Assembly (NCBI GenBank): GCA_021781315.1 | Contig: JAJXXB010000021.1 | Coordinates: 1 to 9,216 of the forward strand | Direction: 5' to 3' | DNA length: 9,216 nt | DNA from: Actinomycetes bacterium | GTDB lineage: Bacteria > Actinomycetota > Acidimicrobiia > Acidimicrobiales > RAAP-2 | In this document: one piece after another, positions 6,153 to 9,216 of the stretch | Position numbering within the stretch: position 1 is the stretch's first letter | Layout of the letters: every line of letters begins with the position of its first letter | The notes under the pieces: model-generated | Database searches by the model: none | The model's input: only the letters and a program-made list of their open reading frames with translations | Told to the model about the DNA's origin: nothing | Position numbers and translations under genes: made by a program

Positions 6153-6192
6153 CTCGACGTCGTCGCGAGCGCGAGCGACTCGCCGCGTCGAG
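6153..6192 (+). terminator. Nested inverted repeat downstream of tRNA-Cys, possible terminator
   Basis: CTCGACG (6153-6159) pairs with CGTCGAG (6186-6192). Inside it GTCGC (6162-6166) pairs with GCGAC (6175-6179), giving a two-tier GC-rich hairpin 4 nt after the tRNA 3' end. No T-run follows, so it may help termination or processing rather than act as a classical intrinsic terminator. The rest of 6193-6346 holds no gene, and its promoter elements are unclear. Confidence 0.4.
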
Positions 6193-6346
6193 GGCGGCTG
6201 CGCGGACGACTCGCGGGGATTGCCTGATCGGATAAGAGGAGCCTTCGGGAATTCTTAGTGGGTGATTAGTGCGCCCACAGGGCCCGCCCAGACGCGTCGG
6301 CGACGCTGGTCTCACCGGACGAACCGGTTCCCATCGAGGAGGTCCC

Positions 6347-6850
6347 ATGTACCGTTCCACCGCCAAGAAGGTAAAGCGCGCCAGTGTCTGGGCCGCCACC
6401 GCCGCGCTCTCGATCGGCTCCGGCGTGGCCGCCGCCAACATCGCCTCGGTCGGCTCGAGCCTCACGGCCGCCCCGACCACGATCGTCACCACACCCGCCG
6501 TCCCCGCCACGACCCCCGTCGCGAACACCGCGGCCACGGCGGCGCCGAGCGCGCCGGCACAGACGGTCGCTCTGACGACGTCGGTGGCGCCGACGCCGCG
6601 CACCGTGCTCGCGGTGAGTTCCCACTCGATCACCGTTCGCGGCGCCTCCGGGGCGCTCACCTACTCGGTGACGCCCTCGACCGTCATCTTGAGTGGCACG
6701 AGCCACGTCACGGTGTCGAGCCTGCGCGCGGGCGAGCGCGTCATCGTGGTGCCCTCGGCGACGAATCCGATCGTGGCGGGAACCATCGGCATCCTGCCCT
6801 CGAGTGGCTCGGGTGAGGGCGAGTCCTCTTCGCGAGGCTTCGACAACTAG
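6347..6850 (+). CDS. Exported or membrane-anchored DUF5666-like protein
   Basis: A 167-residue protein of unknown function. A basic N terminus (KKVKR, 7-11) precedes a hydrophobic segment (about 12-35) that acts as a signal peptide or uncleaved anchor. A long Ala/Thr/Pro linker follows (about 40-85), then a small all-beta domain (about 86-152, RTVLAVSSHSITVRGASG through GERVIVVPSATN). Its pattern of a 'VxAVxxxSITV' strand, an 'ILSGTSHVTVSSLRAGERV' turn and a closing strand resembles DUF5666/OB-like secreted domains. The tail is Ser/Gly/Glu rich. ATG 6347 is chosen over an upstream in-frame ATG (6269) because GAGGAGG (6336-6342) lies 4 nt before it and the protein then starts with its export signal. 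It is probably monocistronic, ending at a strong hairpin. Confidence 0.75.
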   Translation: MYRSTAKKVKRASVWAATAALSIGSGVAAANIASVGSSLTAAPTTIVTTPAVPATTPVANTAATAAPSAPAQTVALTTSVAPTPRTVLAVSSHSITVRGASGALTYSVTPSTVILSGTSHVTVSSLRAGERVIVVPSATNPIVAGTIGILPSSGSGEGESSSRGFDN

Positions 6851-6882
6851 TGGCGGGCGGCGGTGACGTCCGCTCGCGCCAC
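6850..6882 (+). terminator. GC-rich hairpin after the DUF5666-like gene
   Basis: GTGGCG (6850-6855, starting on the last stop-codon base) pairs with CGCCAC (6877-6882). Within it GCGG (6857-6860) pairs with CCGC (6870-6873). A second small hairpin, GCCC-TGA-GGGC, follows at 6883-6893. There is no T-tract, as is usual in high-GC actinomycetes, and the placement fits a terminator. Confidence 0.55.
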
Positions 6883-6900
6883 GCCCTGAGGGCCCCGGAC

Positions 6901-6906
6901 TAATCT
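6901..6906 (+). promoter_or_regulatory. Candidate -10 for the PAS-GGDEF-EAL gene
   Basis: TAATCT matches TANNNT in the gap between the hairpins and the signalling gene. The -35 region is poor. A transcript from about 6913 would carry a leader containing CGACC (6916-6920) complementary to GGTCG (6945-6949). No c-di-GMP riboswitch core is recognisable. Confidence 0.35.
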
Positions 6907-6934
6907 CATCCCAAGCGACCGGCCGTTCTCGGGC

Positions 6935-9216
6935 GTGTCCCGGAGGTCGGCGCGGGGATGGGGGGTCCCTACGTCGAACGATGCCAATAGCGAGCGCGAC
7001 AGCGTGCTGTCTCGGGTGGGCGACGTTGATCGCCTGATCGAGCGCTCCTCCTTTGGTGTCCTAGTGCGCGACCCCAGCGGCGTGGTCACCGCCTGCAACG
7101 AGGCCGCGCTGCGCATCCTCGGCACGACCCGGCCGGGCCTCGTCGGCACCGAGGCCGGTGCGCGCGGCTGGGACTCCGTGCGCGAAGACGGCTCGATCGT
7201 CGCGACCGACGAGCTGCCGTCGGCGCGCGTGGTCGCCACCGGCCAACCGGTGCTCGCAGAACTGGTGGGCATGGAGAACGGCGCCCTGGGCCGGCGGTGG
7301 GTGCTCGGCGACTCGTTCCCGCTCTATCGCGGTGGCGACATCGACGGGTCGGTGACCTTCTTCGTCGACGCCACCGGCGCCGTCAACGCCCGGCGTCAGT
7401 TGGCCCTCACGTCGGCGATCACCCACGTCGTCCTGGCCGGCCACGACGAGGCGACGTGCCTGCAGCGACTCTGCGAGGTCCTCGTCGACGTCGGCGGCCT
7501 CGCCCTGGCTTGGGTCGGCGAGAAGTCCGCGACCGAAGGCGCCGTCGAGGTGACCCACGCGGCCGGCGCCACCGACTACCTCTACGAGGGCATGGTCTCG
7601 TGGTGGGGGACGTCGGCGAGCGGCCGGGGGCCCACGGGCACCGCCCTGCGAACCGCCACGACCCAGGTCTTCAATGACCTGGCGACCCAATCGGACTTCG
7701 AGACGTGGCGCGAGCGAGCCGCCCAGTTCAACCTCGGCTCCTCCATGGCGATCCCGATCCGCCTGGTCGGTCGCACGGCGGTGCTGACGATTTATGACCA
7801 CGCGCGCTTCGCCTTCGACGAGGGGGCGGTCGAACGCTTCGAGGACGTCGTGCGCGAGATCGAGTTCGGACTCGAGCACGTGAACGCGGTGGCCACGACC
7901 CACGTTGCGCTCGCCGAGACGATGGCGGCGATGCAAGCCCTCACCGAGGCCCAGGGGGCGCTGAGCGACTCGGAGCGGCGCTTTCGCATCGCCTTCGAGG
8001 GCAACATGGCGCCCATGCTCTTCACCGGCCTCGCCGACGAGGTGCTCGCGGTGAACGACGCCTTCTGCCGACTCCTCGGGCGCAGCCGCGAGGAGATCCT
8101 CGGCGAGCACTTCCCGCCCTATACGCATCCCGAGGACCTGGCGATCACGGCCGAAGCCCACCGGCGCCTCCTCGAGGGTGAGACCGACCAGATCCAGTAC
8201 GTGAAGCGCTACGTGCACAGCGACGGGCACACCATCGCGGTCCAGGTGTCCAAGCACGCGGCCCGCGACGACCAGGGTCGGCTCCTCTACGCGGTGCTCT
8301 CGGCGCGCGACATCACCGAGGAGCGCGCCCTGACCGAGATGCTCTCGCACCAGGCGCTGCACGATCCCCTGACCGGACTGGCGAACCGCGCGCTCTTCGA
8401 CGATCGACTCGCCCAGGCGGTGGCGCGCAGCGAGCGCTCGGGCACGATGGGCGCGGTGCTGTTGCTCGACCTCGACGATTTCAAGGGGGTCAACGACACG
8501 CACGGCCACCTGGTGGGCGACGAGGTCTTGCGCGGCGTCGCGCGCCGTCTCGAGCTGGTCACGCGCTCGAGCGACTCGCTCTCGCGATTCGGCGGTGACG
8601 AGTTCTTCTACCTCGCCGAGGGTCTCTCCTCAGCCAGTGAGGCCGAGGAGATCGCCGCGCGACTCATTACGGTGCTCAGCGAGTCCTTCGACTTCGACGG
8701 CCTGCACTTTCGCCAGCTCGCGAGCATCGGCATCGCGCTGTTCTCGGGCGACGACGTCGCCGCCAGCGACATCGTCCAGCGCGCCGACCTCGCACTCTAC
8801 GAGGCCAAGAGCCGCGGCAAGGGCCGCTTCGCGCGCTTCACGCCCGACATGCACCAGGTGGCGGCGAGTCGCTTCGCTCTCACCCAGGAGTTGCACAAGG
8901 CACGATCGGCGGGCGAGCTCGCCATGCACTATCAGCCGATCGTCGCACTCGCGACGCATCAGGTGGTGGGCTTCGAGGCGTTGATGCGCTGGCACCATCC
9001 CGAACGTGGCGACATCTCCCCGGGGGTGTTCATCCCGCTGGCCGAGAGGGGGGAACTCATCTTCGAACTGGGCGAGTTCGCGCTCTTCGAGGCCACCCGC
9101 AGCGCCGCGCGCTGGCCGACGGCCCCCGGCGGCGAGGCGCCCTACGTCACGGTGAACTTGTCGGCCCAGGAGTTCGCCGGCGGCGATCTGGTGTCCACGG
9201 TCAGCGGGGCACTGGC
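6935..9216 (+). CDS. PAS-GAF-PAS-GGDEF-EAL cyclic-di-GMP signalling protein, 3' end outside window
   Basis: A sensory protein that probably makes and/or degrades c-di-GMP. Numbering from GTG 6935: PAS about 33-150, GAF about 160-318, PAS about 347-462, GGDEF about 468-635, and an EAL domain from about 650, cut by the window edge. The GGDEF half looks active: HDPLTGLANR (476-485), metal-site DLDDFK (511-516), intact GGDEF (553-557) and an inhibitory I-site RSSD (544-547) five residues before it. The visible EAL part has YQPI (666-669), FEAL (E681) and VNLS (N741), but later catalytic residues are outside. No transmembrane segment is seen, so it is probably cytoplasmic. The start is uncertain: the frame is open from 6890, and the candidates are GTG 6935, 7004 and 7016, none with a clear ribosome site. 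The longest was chosen. Confidence 0.85.
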   Translation, partial: MSRRSARGWGVPTSNDANSERDSVLSRVGDVDRLIERSSFGVLVRDPSGVVTACNEAALRILGTTRPGLVGTEAGARGWDSVREDGSIVATDELPSARVVATGQPVLAELVGMENGALGRRWVLGDSFPLYRGGDIDGSVTFFVDATGAVNARRQLALTSAITHVVLAGHDEATCLQRLCEVLVDVGGLALAWVGEKSATEGAVEVTHAAGATDYLYEGMVSWWGTSASGRGPTGTALRTATTQVFNDLATQSDFETWRERAAQFNLGSSMAIPIRLVGRTAVLTIYDHARFAFDEGAVERFEDVVREIEFGLEHVNAVATTHVALAETMAAMQALTEAQGALSDSERRFRIAFEGNMAPMLFTGLADEVLAVNDAFCRLLGRSREEILGEHFPPYTHPEDLAITAEAHRRLLEGETDQIQYVKRYVHSDGHTIAVQVSKHAARDDQGRLLYAVLSARDITEERALTEMLSHQALHDPLTGLANRALFDDRLAQAVARSERSGTMGAVLLLDLDDFKGVNDTHGHLVGDEVLRGVARRLELVTRSSDSLSRFGGDEFFYLAEGLSSASEAEEIAARLITVLSESFDFDGLHFRQLASIGIALFSGDDVAASDIVQRADLALYEAKSRGKGRFARFTPDMHQVAASRFALTQELHKARSAGELAMHYQPIVALATHQVVGFEALMRWHHPERGDISPGVFIPLAERGELIFELGEFALFEATRSAARWPTAPGGEAPYVTVNLSAQEFAGGDLVSTVSGAL

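Noticed and set aside
6907..6957. Cyclic-di-GMP riboswitch in the leader of the GGDEF-EAL gene
   Set aside because: Only short complementary segments are present; the conserved GEMM core sequences are absent.
7061..8509. A 482-codon open frame on the minus strand
   Set aside because: It is antisense to the PAS-GAF-PAS-GGDEF-EAL gene, whose plus-strand frame holds clear motifs (HDPLTG, GGDEF, FEAL). The minus product shows no domain; long antisense frames are expected at this GC content.
1..9216. CRISPR array, insertion sequence or prophage
   Set aside because: No regularly spaced repeats, transposase, terminal inverted repeats or phage genes were seen.

Overview
The window is high-GC DNA with strong G/C preference at third codon positions, several GTG starts and LexA boxes of the Gram-positive CGAAC-N4-GTTCG type. 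A LysM-domain gene sits next to nrdR, an arrangement familiar from Actinomycetota. A high-GC actinomycete, possibly from the Acidimicrobiia side of the phylum, is the best guess; nothing here fixes the genus.

Layout. (1) 1-1919 (+): the 3' part of a MoxR-type AAA+ ATPase gene, followed with a 4-nt overlap by a gene combining an HExxH putative metallopeptidase region with a C-terminal von Willebrand A (VWA) domain. (2) 1945-4970 (+): an apparent SOS-controlled operon. A -35/-10 pair with 17-bp spacing carries one LexA box exactly in the spacer and a second over the expected transcription start. Behind it lie a small membrane LysM protein resembling the YneA/DivS/Rv2719c cell-division suppressors, nrdR (ribonucleotide reductase repressor), a PIG-L/LmbE-type deacetylase and dinB (DNA polymerase IV). 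The spacings are 31, -1 and -35 nt. (3) 4935-5966 (-): an exported L,D-transpeptidase with an unusual SLGCVE active-site motif, overlapping the 3' end of dinB tail to tail by 36 bp. (4) 6075-6148 (+): tRNA-Cys(GCA) with encoded CCA. (5) 6347-6850 (+): a small exported protein with a low-complexity linker and a DUF5666-like beta domain, closed by a GC-rich hairpin. (6) about 6935 to the window end (+): a PAS-GAF-PAS-GGDEF-EAL cyclic-di-GMP protein, cut off inside its EAL domain.

How it fits together. The most interesting unit is region 2. If the double-LexA promoter reads through to dinB, DNA damage would co-induce a division block, the repressor that sets dNTP synthesis, a thiol- or sugar-type deacetylase and an error-prone polymerase. 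No separate LexA box is visible before dinB, which makes read-through the likely way dinB would join the SOS response. nrdR has a second possible layer of control: an internal TANNNT promoter placed for leaderless initiation, and a small inverted repeat covering an alternative Shine-Dalgarno site. The other genes concern the cell envelope (L,D-transpeptidase, exported DUF5666-like protein) and signalling (c-di-GMP).

Limits: functions are read from motifs only, no database searches were possible, and regulatory claims are pattern-based inferences.
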